Shown here: positions 1-8,173 of the stretch, one piece after another
Layout: each line of letters begins with the position of its first letter
Position numbering within the stretch: position 1 is the first letter of the stretch
Assembly: GCA_934155165.1 (NCBI GenBank)
Contig: CAKPGS010000032.1
Span: 1 to 12,565 of the forward strand
From: an uncultured Clostridia bacterium
GTDB lineage: Bacteria; Bacillota; Clostridia; TANB77; CAG-508
Direction of reading: 5' to 3'
Length of the DNA stretch: 12,565 bases
The notes under the pieces: model-generated
Seen by the model: only the letters and a program-made list of their open reading frames with translations
What the model was told of the DNA's origin: nothing
Database searches by the model: none
Translations under genes and position numbers: made by a program

Positions 1-1389
1 GCATATAAAAGTGTTTTATTCACAGAAGGGCAAGCTTCTGCTTCAGAAATTGCTAAAAAAGACTTTAACTTTCCGAAAGAAACGAAAGATGACTATGAAA
101 TAAAGGCACAATTTAGAAAAAATGTAGCAAATGAAAGTTATGATTTTGAAAAAGTATATACTGAACTTAAAAAATTATTTGTATTAAGAAAACATTATTT
201 ACAAATTCCAATAAAGGAAATGAAAGACAAGATAGTAGCTATAAAAGATTATAAATTATATGACCAAATGACTGTAGAAGAAGTTGAAAATGCTGTTAAT
301 CAAGTAATAGTTACAGGTAAATTTAAACAATCTATCTTAAATGAAGATGTTACATCTTTCTTAGTAACAGGGGATAATAATCTAACAAATGGATTAGAAC
401 TTCCATTTAGAATATTGTCTAGTGTATTTAAAGGAATAAGAAAAGGCGAAACCATGGCATATGCAATGCCATCTAACGCAGGTAAAAGTAGATTTACAGT
501 CAATTTAGCAGCACATATTGCATTTGTAAAAAAGCAAAAAGTACTAATTATTTCAAATGAAATGTCAGAAGAAAAAATGAAATTGTGTTTAATTACAACT
601 ATAATAAATAACCCAGAAATACAAAAATTACATGGTCAAAAATTACACGTAACAGAAGGGCAACTATTAGAGTTAAAATTTAGAGCAGATAGTAAATCTA
701 AAGTAAAAACAGATAAAGATGGTTTTATTATTAGAGATGAAGATGAAACACAAAGAGAATATATAAAGAAATTGCAAGAAAATTCTGAAGAATTTAATAT
801 GGTAACAAAAGCAACAGATTGGCTAAATAAAGAAATAAAAAATTCAATTTATTTTGTAAATATAACAGACCATACAAACGAGGAGTTACAAAAAGTAATA
901 ATGAACTATTATTACAAAGAAGAAATAGAATATGTATTTTACGATACGATGAAAACAGATACAGCAAATATAGGAAAAGGAGAAGAATTAAAAAGAACAG
1001 CAACAATATTATCTAATTTAGCTCAAAACTTTGGAATGTTTATAGGAGCAACAATGCAACTTTCAGAAACGGATACGTTGCCAATAAACTTGGATATAAA
1101 TGATTTAGCAGTTAGTAGAACTGTAAAAGAAGTTTTAGATACACTATGTTTGGTAAAACAAATACACAATGAAAATTTAGGAGATTATGAATATTCTTTA
1201 GAAGAAGTAGACACTAAATTTTTTGATTTAAAAAGAGAAAAAGACCCAGATGTAAGATATTATGCATGCGTAGTAGATAAAAACAGAGCAGGTGCAAAAC
1301 CAAAAGTATTATTTAAATTAAATTTAGCATACAATAGATGGGAAGAACTAGGATATTTACGTTTGAAACAAATAAAGAAAAATAAATAA
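1..1389 (+). CDS. DnaB/RecA-fold helicase-like ATPase, 5' end missing
   Basis: The reading frame is open from base 1 to the TAA at 1387-1389, so 462 C-terminal residues are visible and the start lies outside the window; the in-frame ATG at 220 is probably internal. The sequence reads like the C-terminal ATPase half of replicative DnaB-type helicases. A P-loop of the form PSNAGKS lies near 466-486. It is followed by an ISNEMSEE stretch, the counterpart of the FSLEMS segment with its catalytic glutamate. A Walker B-like strand (YVFYDT, near 931-948) and a GATMQLSE segment (counterpart of the ALSQLSR sensor region) come later. These are seen; ATP-driven DNA unwinding or translocation is inferred from the family. 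The middle carries a long charged insertion, and identity to true DnaB is clearly low, so a phage- or plasmid-type helicase or another RecA-fold ATPase is possible. Only 14 bases separate it from the next gene, which suggests cotranscription. Confidence 0.75.
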   Translation, partial: AYKSVLFTEGQASASEIAKKDFNFPKETKDDYEIKAQFRKNVANESYDFEKVYTELKKLFVLRKHYLQIPIKEMKDKIVAIKDYKLYDQMTVEEVENAVNQVIVTGKFKQSILNEDVTSFLVTGDNNLTNGLELPFRILSSVFKGIRKGETMAYAMPSNAGKSRFTVNLAAHIAFVKKQKVLIISNEMSEEKMKLCLITTIINNPEIQKLHGQKLHVTEGQLLELKFRADSKSKVKTDKDGFIIRDEDETQREYIKKLQENSEEFNMVTKATDWLNKEIKNSIYFVNITDHTNEELQKVIMNYYYKEEIEYVFYDTMKTDTANIGKGEELKRTATILSNLAQNFGMFIGATMQLSETDTLPINLDINDLAVSRTVKEVLDTLCLVKQIHNENLGDYEYSLEEVDTKFFDLKREKDPDVRYYACVVDKNRAGAKPKVLFKLNLAYNRWEELGYLRLKQIKKNK

Positions 1390-1403
1390 AGGAAGATGAA
1401 AAA

Positions 1404-2690
1404 ATGCTTTTTAGTATATTTATTTTAGTAATTTTAATAGGAATTAATGCTTTTTTTGCAAGTAGCGAAATTGCATTTATTTCACTAAATGATGCAAAAA
1501 TAGAAAAACAAGCAAAAGATGGAGATAAAAAAGCAAAATTTATACAAAATATGCTTAAAGATCCAAGCAAGTTTCTAGCTACAATACAAATAGGAGTAAC
1601 ACTTGCAGGATTCTTATCAAGTGCCTTTGCTGCAGATACATTTGCAGAGGTACTTTCTCCAAAGTTATACAATTTAATGCCTTTTATACAAGAACAAACC
1701 TGGAGAGCAATATCAATAATATTAATAACATTAATATTATCTTATTTTACATTAGTTTTTGGAGAGCTAGTTCCAAAGCGACTAGCAATGAAATATACAG
1801 AAAAAATAGCATTTTCATCTGTAGGAATTATAAAAGCAATATCTGTAATTGCATCGCCATTTGTAAAATTACTTACACTTTCAACAAATGCAGTATCAAA
1901 AATATTTAAAATAACAGAAAATGAAGAAGAAGTGGTAACAGAAGAAGAAATAAGAATGATGATAGATGTAGGAGAAGAAAAAGGTGTAATAGGAGTTGCA
2001 GCAAAGGAAATGCTAAACAATGTATTTGAGTTTAATGACAAAATAGTATCTGAAATAATGGTTCCCAGAACAGAAGTATTTGCTTTAGATAAAGAACTAA
2101 CAATAAAAGAAGTAATAGATATTTTATCAGAAGATACAAGGTACAGTAGAGTTCCTGTGTATGAAGAAACAATAGACAACATAGTTGGAATTGTATATAT
2201 AAAAGACATTTTACTTTCAAAAAAAGATGAAAATAGAAAAATAAAAGAATTAATGAAAAAAGCATATTATGTACCAGAAACAATAACAGTAGACAAACTA
2301 TTTGAGGAAATGCGAAAAAACAAAAAACAAATATCAATAGTAATAGAAGAACATGGAGGAACCTCTGGAATAGTAACAATGGAGGACATACTAGAAGAAA
2401 TAGTAGGAGAAATATATGATGAATACGACACATCAGAAAACAAAGTAGTAGAATTAGATTCAAATACCTATTTAATAGACGGAAGCCTTGCTATATATGA
2501 CTTAGAAAAGATATTCAATGTAGAAATACCAGAAGGAGACTACGACACAATATCAGGCTATTTAATAGATTTGCTAGGCAGAATTCCAAAAACAAAAGAA
2601 AACATAATAATAGAAACAGAGCAATTAGACTTTAAAGTAGAAAAAGTAAAAAACAAAAAAATAGTACAAGTAAAAGTATGTAAAAAGTGA
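1404..2690 (+). CDS. CNNM/HlyC-CorC family membrane protein with CBS pair
   Basis: This 428-residue protein has the normal length and order of the CNNM/CorC (formerly hemolysin C) family. Residues about 1-190 form a DUF21 membrane domain with several hydrophobic segments and the conserved start FFASSEIAFISLN. A CBS-domain pair follows at about 205-330, including the EIMVPRTEVFAL and SIVIEEHGGTSGIVTMEDILEEIVG signatures. A C-terminal CorC_HlyC domain lies at about 345-425 (seen). Family members sit in the cytoplasmic membrane and are linked to Mg2+/divalent cation transport, with CBS domains that bind adenine nucleotides (family knowledge); the substrate here is inferred. The start is supported by AAGGAAG about 9 bases upstream. 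Its TGA stop (2688-2690) lies inside the left arm of a 31-base hairpin repeat. The name hemolysin is historical and gives no reason to think of a toxin. Confidence 0.93.
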   Translation: MLFSIFILVILIGINAFFASSEIAFISLNDAKIEKQAKDGDKKAKFIQNMLKDPSKFLATIQIGVTLAGFLSSAFAADTFAEVLSPKLYNLMPFIQEQTWRAISIILITLILSYFTLVFGELVPKRLAMKYTEKIAFSSVGIIKAISVIASPFVKLLTLSTNAVSKIFKITENEEEVVTEEEIRMMIDVGEEKGVIGVAAKEMLNNVFEFNDKIVSEIMVPRTEVFALDKELTIKEVIDILSEDTRYSRVPVYEETIDNIVGIVYIKDILLSKKDENRKIKELMKKAYYVPETITVDKLFEEMRKNKKQISIVIEEHGGTSGIVTMEDILEEIVGEIYDEYDTSENKVVELDSNTYLIDGSLAIYDLEKIFNVEIPEGDYDTISGYLIDLLGRIPKTKENIIIETEQLDFKVEKVKNKKIVQVKVCKK

Positions 2691-2716
2691 TTTTTGGGAC
2701 GGGGTCAAAAATCACT
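2686..2716 (+). repeat. REP-like hairpin repeat, copy 1
   Basis: An 11-base arm AGTGATTTTTG (2686-2696) pairs perfectly with CAAAAATCACT (2706-2716) around the loop GGACGGGGT. All 31 bases recur exactly at 6321-6351, and a diverged inverted relative is at 9876-9899. The TGA at 2688-2690 is the stop codon of the upstream gene. There is no T-run after this copy, so it is a poor intrinsic terminator but could protect a 3' end of mRNA. It resembles REP/MITE-type dispersed elements of Firmicutes. No transposase gene is visible here. Confidence 0.88.
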
Positions 2717-2840
2717 AATATAAATTAGCAAATAATATGATATAAAAATGTGAAAAACAATAAAGACTATAGGCGGATATATGAAAAAATAAGATATATA
2801 AAAACTATTGAACTAAAAAACAGGAGATGAGATGTAAAAA

Positions 2841-4565
2841 ATGATATGGATATTAAAGTTTATAAAAGAATATAATCTAAAATATTGGATATCTAATTTT
2901 ATGATAATAATGGGCTCAGCAATTTCAAAAGTCTTTCCAATTATTCTACTAGGAAAAATAATAGATGAAGGGATATATAAAAACAACTTTTCTTGTATTC
3001 CATACATTTTTGCTATATCTGTTGGCACGTATTTGGCAGGAAGACTACTGGCTTATTTTGGAATATTAATAATAGATAATATTAGATATAAGTTGGCCCA
3101 TAAATTAAAAGTTTCCTGCTACAAAAAGTTGAATGAATTAGATCAAGAGTTTTATCAGGAAAACTCACTGGGTGAGTTAAATACACGTTTAACAACTGAT
3201 ATTAATATTATTCATCGTAGTATGTGTTTTGTAGTAAAACAGTCTATGAGTATGCTAGTATCTTGTATATTGGCTATAATATATTGTTTATATATAAATC
3301 CAATATTAACGTTAATTATTCTAATACCAACACCAATAATAGCAATTATTTCTAATAAGTATATTAAAAATTCTAAAAATTTATATGCGGGACAAAGAGA
3401 GAGTCTATCAGATTTAAATAGTTATATACAAGAAAATGTAGAGGGAAATAGATTAGTCAAGACATTTGGAACAGAGCAAAAAGAGATAGAGGAGTTTCAA
3501 CTAAAAAATAGAAAAGTAAAAGAGAAAAATATAAATATAAAAAATGACAATATTAGTTATAATAATAAGGTAACATTTCTTTCATACTGCATGGAACTTT
3601 TATTAGTTACATTTGGTGGAATATTTGTAATGAAAGGTTATATAACAATAGGAAATTTTATTATTATTAATTCTCTTATAAGTACTATAAAGAACCCTTT
3701 TATAGATTTGAGTGGATTGGTTAATGAGTGGCAACAATTTAAAATATCTGTATGTAAAGTAAGAAATTTGTTGGAAAAGAAAACTAAAATTAAAGATGAG
3801 GGAAGATTAGAATTAAATAACTGGAATAATATTACGTTTAACAATGTTTTCTTGGAATATCATAAAAAACAAATTATAAAGGATATTAATTTGAGTTTTA
3901 AACCTAATAAGACATATGCTTTTATTGGAAAGATTGGAAGTGGAAAGTCTACAATAGGGAGATTATTATTAAGGTTAAGTGAGGCTTCAAATGGTGAAAT
4001 TATGTTTAATAATATACCTATAAAAAATTACACTTTAGAATCAGTGAGAAAAAATATTGGTTATGTATCTCAAACTCCATTTTTATTTTCAGATACTATT
4101 GCTAACAATGTTTCTTTTGGAAATGAAGATTTAATAAAAGAAGAAATTATGTATTATTTAAAATTAGCAAAGGCAGATTATGTATTTGATTTAACAAATG
4201 GTATTGATACAATTATTGGAGAAAATGGGGTAAGTTTATCTGGTGGAGAAAAACAAAGGCTTTCATTAGCAAGAGCTCTTGCAAAGAAACCTAGTATATT
4301 AATTTTAGATGATATAACATCTGCATTGGATTTTGAAACAGAATTAGAAGTAACTAACAACATTAATAATTTAGATTACCAATGTACAAAAATTATTATT
4401 GCTCAAAAGATTATATCTGTAAGAAATGCAGATACCATATATGTTATGGATAATGGAAAGATTATAGAATATGGTTCGCATGAAGAACTAATACAAAGAG
4501 ACGGAGCTTATAAAGAAATTTATAATATTCAAACAAATAATATGGAGGAATGTATATGGGAGTAA
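2841..4565 (+). CDS. ABC exporter half-transporter, degenerate subunit of pair 1
   Basis: This is a 574-residue type I ABC exporter subunit. About six hydrophobic segments lie in residues 1-290, followed by an ATPase domain with Walker A GKIGSGKST (363-371), Q-loop YVSQTPFLFS and an intact signature LSGGE (466-470). Walker B ends in D490-D491, so the catalytic glutamate is aspartate. The switch histidine is glutamine (IIAQK, Q522). Loss of both residues is the hallmark of the non-catalytic partner in heterodimeric exporters such as TM287/288 or BmrCD (family knowledge). The next gene overlaps it by 10 bases and supplies the matching active partner. The nearest Shine-Dalgarno (AGGAG, 2822-2826) is 14 bases from ATG 2841, with an ATG-TAA minimal frame between them. 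The membrane domain gives no clue to the substrate; there is no C39 peptidase domain. Export of drugs, lipids or peptides is inferred. Confidence 0.94.
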   Translation: MIWILKFIKEYNLKYWISNFMIIMGSAISKVFPIILLGKIIDEGIYKNNFSCIPYIFAISVGTYLAGRLLAYFGILIIDNIRYKLAHKLKVSCYKKLNELDQEFYQENSLGELNTRLTTDINIIHRSMCFVVKQSMSMLVSCILAIIYCLYINPILTLIILIPTPIIAIISNKYIKNSKNLYAGQRESLSDLNSYIQENVEGNRLVKTFGTEQKEIEEFQLKNRKVKEKNINIKNDNISYNNKVTFLSYCMELLLVTFGGIFVMKGYITIGNFIIINSLISTIKNPFIDLSGLVNEWQQFKISVCKVRNLLEKKTKIKDEGRLELNNWNNITFNNVFLEYHKKQIIKDINLSFKPNKTYAFIGKIGSGKSTIGRLLLRLSEASNGEIMFNNIPIKNYTLESVRKNIGYVSQTPFLFSDTIANNVSFGNEDLIKEEIMYYLKLAKADYVFDLTNGIDTIIGENGVSLSGGEKQRLSLARALAKKPSILILDDITSALDFETELEVTNNINNLDYQCTKIIIAQKIISVRNADTIYVMDNGKIIEYGSHEELIQRDGAYKEIYNIQTNNMEECIWE

Positions 4566-6325
4566 ATAGATATGATCAAGATGAAAAGGATACTGTATTC
4601 AAATTATCTAATTACAAAAGAGGATTAATATACGTAAAAAAATATAAAACCGAATTATTTATTGTATTTATATTAAACTGTATATCTGTAATTGCTACTT
4701 TATTTATTACTAAAATATTACAGTATGTAATTGATGAGGTTATTCCTAATAATAATTATGAAAAGCTAGTTACTATAGTAGCAGGTGCTTTTTTATTAGT
4801 ATTAATATCAATTATTTTAACAAGAATTTATTCAAAAAAATTAGTACAAGTAAATCAAAATATTGTAGAAGATATAAAAAATGATTTATTTTCTCATATT
4901 CAATATTTACCATTTAAATATTATGATTCAAGACCAAATGGAAAGATATTAGTTAGATTAACAGAATATGCAGAAGATGTATCTACTTTAATTACGGATA
5001 AATTAGTAACAACACTTCTAAATTTATTTAATATGTTAATAATTTTAATGTTTATGTTTTTTACAAATATAAAATTAACGTTAATAACAATAGTAGGAAT
5101 TATAGCTCTTAGCTTAATATTTGCATTAACTGCTAAAATAAAACGAAAATATAAATTATTAATTAATAACAAAAATTCAAATCTTAATGCTTATTTAGTA
5201 GAAAGTTTAAAAGGGATTCAAACAACACAGAGCTTTAATAGACAAGAAAAGAATCAAGAAATATTTAATAGCTTAAGTCAAAATTGGAGAGATGCAAACT
5301 GCGGTTTTATAAAGTTTGGAAATATAGGATGGTGCAGTGTTCAAATAATGTCTCATATTGTATCTGCAACAATTTATCTTGTAGGAGCTATGTTTTTATA
5401 TCCAAGTGTGTCAGTAGGAGTTATTGTTGCTATGGGAGATTACTCTTCTAACTTTTGGCAACCAATAAAAAATTTATTTCAAACATTAGATGAATTTATT
5501 AATTCTATGACTTACTTAGAAAGAATACTTGAGACAATAGATGAGCCAATAGAAATTACAGATATTGGAGATGTAATTGATACTAATTTAGAAGGATTAA
5601 TAGAATTTAAAAATGTAACGTTTTCTTACATACAAAATAAAAAGGTTCTAGATAATATATCGTTTAAGATAGATCCAAATGAAAAAATAGCTATTGTTGG
5701 TGAAACTGGAAGTGGAAAAACAACTATTACCAATTTAATTAGCAGATTCTATGATATTGACATAGGTAATATATTAATAGATGGAATAGATATCAAAAAA
5801 ATAAAATTAAGTAGTTTAAGGAAACAAGTTGCTGTTATGCAACAAGAAAATTATTTATTCAGTACAAGCATTATGAAAAATATAAAATATGGTACAAATA
5901 ACATAACTGATGAAGAAGTGATAGATATATGCAAAAAAATAAATGTCCACAATTGGATAATGAATTTAGAAAATGGATATAATACAAAATTAGTTGGTAA
6001 TGGAAAGAGTTTATCGGATGGAGAAAAACAGGTATTATGCTATGTTAGAACAATTATAAATAACCCTAAAATATTAATTTTTGATGAAGCAACAAGTAAA
6101 ATTGATGTAAAGACTGAAAAAATGTTGCAGAACTTAACAAAAGAATTAATCAAAAATAAAACAGTAATTACAATTGCACATAGACTAGATTCAATAATTA
6201 ATAGCGATAAAATATTTTTCATCAAAGAAAAAAGGGTATCGGAAGTAGGAACTCATAAAGAATTAATGAATTTAAAAGGAGATTATTACAAATTATATAA
6301 AAGTCAGGAAATGATTTTTGAGTGA
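4556..6325 (+). CDS. ABC exporter half-transporter, catalytic subunit of pair 1
   Basis: This is a 589-residue type I ABC exporter subunit with a hydrophilic N-terminal stretch of about 30 residues, a six-segment membrane domain and a C-terminal ATPase domain. Walker A is GETGSGKTT (382-390). Walker B ends in D510-E511, with the catalytic glutamate present, and the switch histidine is H542 (IAHR). The signature is altered to LSDGE (486-490), the second glycine being aspartate. With the preceding subunit this predicts one competent ATP site (this Walker A/B plus the partner's LSGGE) and one degenerate site. An in-frame ATG at 4550 is only 1 base from GGAGG (4544-4548), whereas ATG 4556 is 7 bases away, so 4556 is the better start. 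It overlaps the upstream gene by 10 bases, which implies translational coupling. The stop codon TGA 6323-6325 lies inside repeat copy 2. The substrate is unknown. Confidence 0.94.
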   Translation: MGVNRYDQDEKDTVFKLSNYKRGLIYVKKYKTELFIVFILNCISVIATLFITKILQYVIDEVIPNNNYEKLVTIVAGAFLLVLISIILTRIYSKKLVQVNQNIVEDIKNDLFSHIQYLPFKYYDSRPNGKILVRLTEYAEDVSTLITDKLVTTLLNLFNMLIILMFMFFTNIKLTLITIVGIIALSLIFALTAKIKRKYKLLINNKNSNLNAYLVESLKGIQTTQSFNRQEKNQEIFNSLSQNWRDANCGFIKFGNIGWCSVQIMSHIVSATIYLVGAMFLYPSVSVGVIVAMGDYSSNFWQPIKNLFQTLDEFINSMTYLERILETIDEPIEITDIGDVIDTNLEGLIEFKNVTFSYIQNKKVLDNISFKIDPNEKIAIVGETGSGKTTITNLISRFYDIDIGNILIDGIDIKKIKLSSLRKQVAVMQQENYLFSTSIMKNIKYGTNNITDEEVIDICKKINVHNWIMNLENGYNTKLVGNGKSLSDGEKQVLCYVRTIINNPKILIFDEATSKIDVKTEKMLQNLTKELIKNKTVITIAHRLDSIINSDKIFFIKEKRVSEVGTHKELMNLKGDYYKLYKSQEMIFE

Positions 6326-6351
6326 TTTTTGGGACGGGGTCAAAAATCACT
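6321..6351 (+). repeat. REP-like hairpin repeat, copy 2
   Basis: All 31 bases are identical to 2686-2716, with the 11-base arms at 6321-6331 and 6341-6351. It again provides the TGA stop codon (6323-6325) of the gene in front. Unlike copy 1 it is followed by a T-run (6351-6355), so it may act as a weak intrinsic terminator between the two ABC pairs. The nonamer TGATTTTTG occurs twice in direct repeat at its left border (6312-6320 and 6323-6331). Confidence 0.88.
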
Positions 6352-6409
6352 TTTTCTTTATAGAAATTTATGATATATTAGGTAAAAAATATGAAAAAGG
6401 AAAGAAAGC

Positions 6410-8170
6410 ATGAAAAATAGTTTTTTAAATAGAACATTAAAAGGTACAAAATTTTACATAGTTTTAACACTAATACTAAGTGCAATGTATTCAAGATTAT
6501 TAGTATACATACCTATGTTTATACAATATGCACTTGATGGTGTAATAATGGAAAATGAAAGTGTAATTCCAAGGCTAATAAGGAACTTATTTTATTCAAA
6601 TTATAAAATATCAAAAATAATAGTTCTTGTTTTAGTATTGATAATACTAAATATATTAGTTTTTATTGTAAATTATTTAAAGAGCAAGATTAATGTAAAA
6701 TTTAATTTAATAATAAATAGAAATGTTAAGAAATTAGTTTTAGAGCATATACCAAAAATAAATTATATGCAATTTAGCAATATAGATAAGTCAAATGTAA
6801 TTCAAAGAGTTAATAATGATGCTACTATATATTCTGAATTTTTTAATTCTCAAATAAATTTATTTTTTGATACAATTTTTATTATTATATTTGCAGTAGT
6901 ACAAACTTTGCAATTAAATGTTACTGTAGGATTGTTTATAGCTATAATTTGTGGACTTGTAGTTGCATTATCTATATGGTATTTCAAAGCATCAAGGCCA
7001 TTAGTAGAAGATATTGTAGAAAGTAATAGAGAAGTGATAAACAAAACTACAATAGAAATAGAAGAATCTAAAATGTTAAAAATATTTAACAGAAGAGATA
7101 AAGAAATAGAAGACTTCTCAAAAATGAATAGTGAATATAAGAAAAAAGAAATAAAACTTGCAAAAATGAAAGTATTATATGGAATTGGAACACATACCTT
7201 AAGAAACTTTAAAGAACCATTTATATTATTATGGGGTGGAATATTAGTTGTACAAGGAAAAATGACACTTGCTACTATATCAATTTTACTAACATATTCA
7301 ACAAAAATATTAGAATATGTATATAAATCAGTAGATAAACTAAAGGCAATAAATGAATTTATTGTAGCATATAAAAAGTTATCCAATTTAATGGATTTGA
7401 ATGAAGATATAGAAGAAAATCCTTATGTAGAATTAGATGGAGATATTGTTTTTGAAAATGTAAGTATAAAACTAAATGAAAATACTATATTAAAAAATTT
7501 GAATTTCACAATTAATAAAAATGAGAATGTAGCAATTATAGGAGATAATGGTTCAGGAAAAACAGTTATTTCAAAAACTTTAATAGGATTCTATGATTAT
7601 ACAGGAAATATATATATTGGAAAATACAATATAAAAAATGCAAGTAAAAAGAGCTTAAGGGATTATATAGGAGTAGTTCTTCAAGATACATATTTATTTA
7701 CAGATACAATAAAAGACAATATAAATATTGCTAATCCTCTTATTAAAAATGAAGAAATAATAGAGGCCTGTAAATTAGCAGATATATATGAAGATATAAA
7801 AGGTTTCGATAAAAACATAGATTATATGATAGGAAAAGGCGGAAATAACATATCTGGTGGGCAAAAACAAAGAATTGCAATAGCAAGAACACTAATAAAA
7901 CGAAATAATTTTATAGTTTTTGATGATTCATTATCAAAACTTGATACAAGAACTAAACTGAATATATTAAATAATATTATAAAAATGAAAATAGGAACAA
8001 TAATAATTTCACACGATTTAGAAGTAGTAAAGAAATGTGATAAAGTATTGTTCATAAACAATAAAACTATTGAAGTTGGTAAACATGAAAATTTAATGAA
8101 TTCTAATAAATTGTATAAAGAAATTATAGAAATTAGTAAAAATAAAATAATAGAAGATGAGGAATTTTAA
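6410..8170 (+). CDS. ABC exporter half-transporter, degenerate subunit of pair 2
   Basis: This is a 586-residue type I ABC exporter subunit: a six-segment membrane domain in roughly residues 10-330, then an ATPase domain. Walker A is GDNGSGKTV (378-386) and the signature is ISGGQ (481-485), close to canonical. Walker B ends in D505-D506, so aspartate replaces the catalytic glutamate. The switch histidine H535 is kept (IISHD), unlike the first subunit of pair 1. It is therefore predicted to be the catalytically weak partner of the next gene. The start is supported by AAGGAAAG a few bases before ATG 6410; the earlier ATG at 6391 opens only a nine-codon frame. The gene lies 84 bases after pair 1, with repeat copy 2 between, so it may have its own expression control, although I see no convincing promoter. 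The substrate is unknown. Confidence 0.94.
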   Translation: MKNSFLNRTLKGTKFYIVLTLILSAMYSRLLVYIPMFIQYALDGVIMENESVIPRLIRNLFYSNYKISKIIVLVLVLIILNILVFIVNYLKSKINVKFNLIINRNVKKLVLEHIPKINYMQFSNIDKSNVIQRVNNDATIYSEFFNSQINLFFDTIFIIIFAVVQTLQLNVTVGLFIAIICGLVVALSIWYFKASRPLVEDIVESNREVINKTTIEIEESKMLKIFNRRDKEIEDFSKMNSEYKKKEIKLAKMKVLYGIGTHTLRNFKEPFILLWGGILVVQGKMTLATISILLTYSTKILEYVYKSVDKLKAINEFIVAYKKLSNLMDLNEDIEENPYVELDGDIVFENVSIKLNENTILKNLNFTINKNENVAIIGDNGSGKTVISKTLIGFYDYTGNIYIGKYNIKNASKKSLRDYIGVVLQDTYLFTDTIKDNINIANPLIKNEEIIEACKLADIYEDIKGFDKNIDYMIGKGGNNISGGQKQRIAIARTLIKRNNFIVFDDSLSKLDTRTKLNILNNIIKMKIGTIIISHDLEVVKKCDKVLFINNKTIEVGKHENLMNSNKLYKEIIEISKNKIIEDEEF

Positions 8171-8173
8171 GTA

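Noticed and set aside
794..1006. Minus-strand leucine-rich open frames opposite the helicase and hlyC genes (also 2032-2463, 1742-2209)
   Set aside because: They are complements of lysine/glutamate-rich plus-strand genes, have no ribosome binding sites, and their low-complexity Leu/Phe/Ser composition is what AT-rich antisense gives.
2717..2840. Promoter for ABC pair 1 in the gap after hlyC
   Set aside because: Several TATAAA-like hexamers exist but none has a convincing -35 at 16-18 bases, so I could not single one out.
2686..6351. Composite transposon carrying ABC pair 1 between identical repeats
   Set aside because: No transposase, terminal inverted repeats or target duplications bracket the unit. 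The repeats are short direct copies, so only a dispersed-repeat explanation is supported.
6850..7386. 178-codon minus-strand frame opposite ABC gene 3
   Set aside because: It lies wholly inside an intact exporter gene with clear motifs and has no start signal; antisense shadow.
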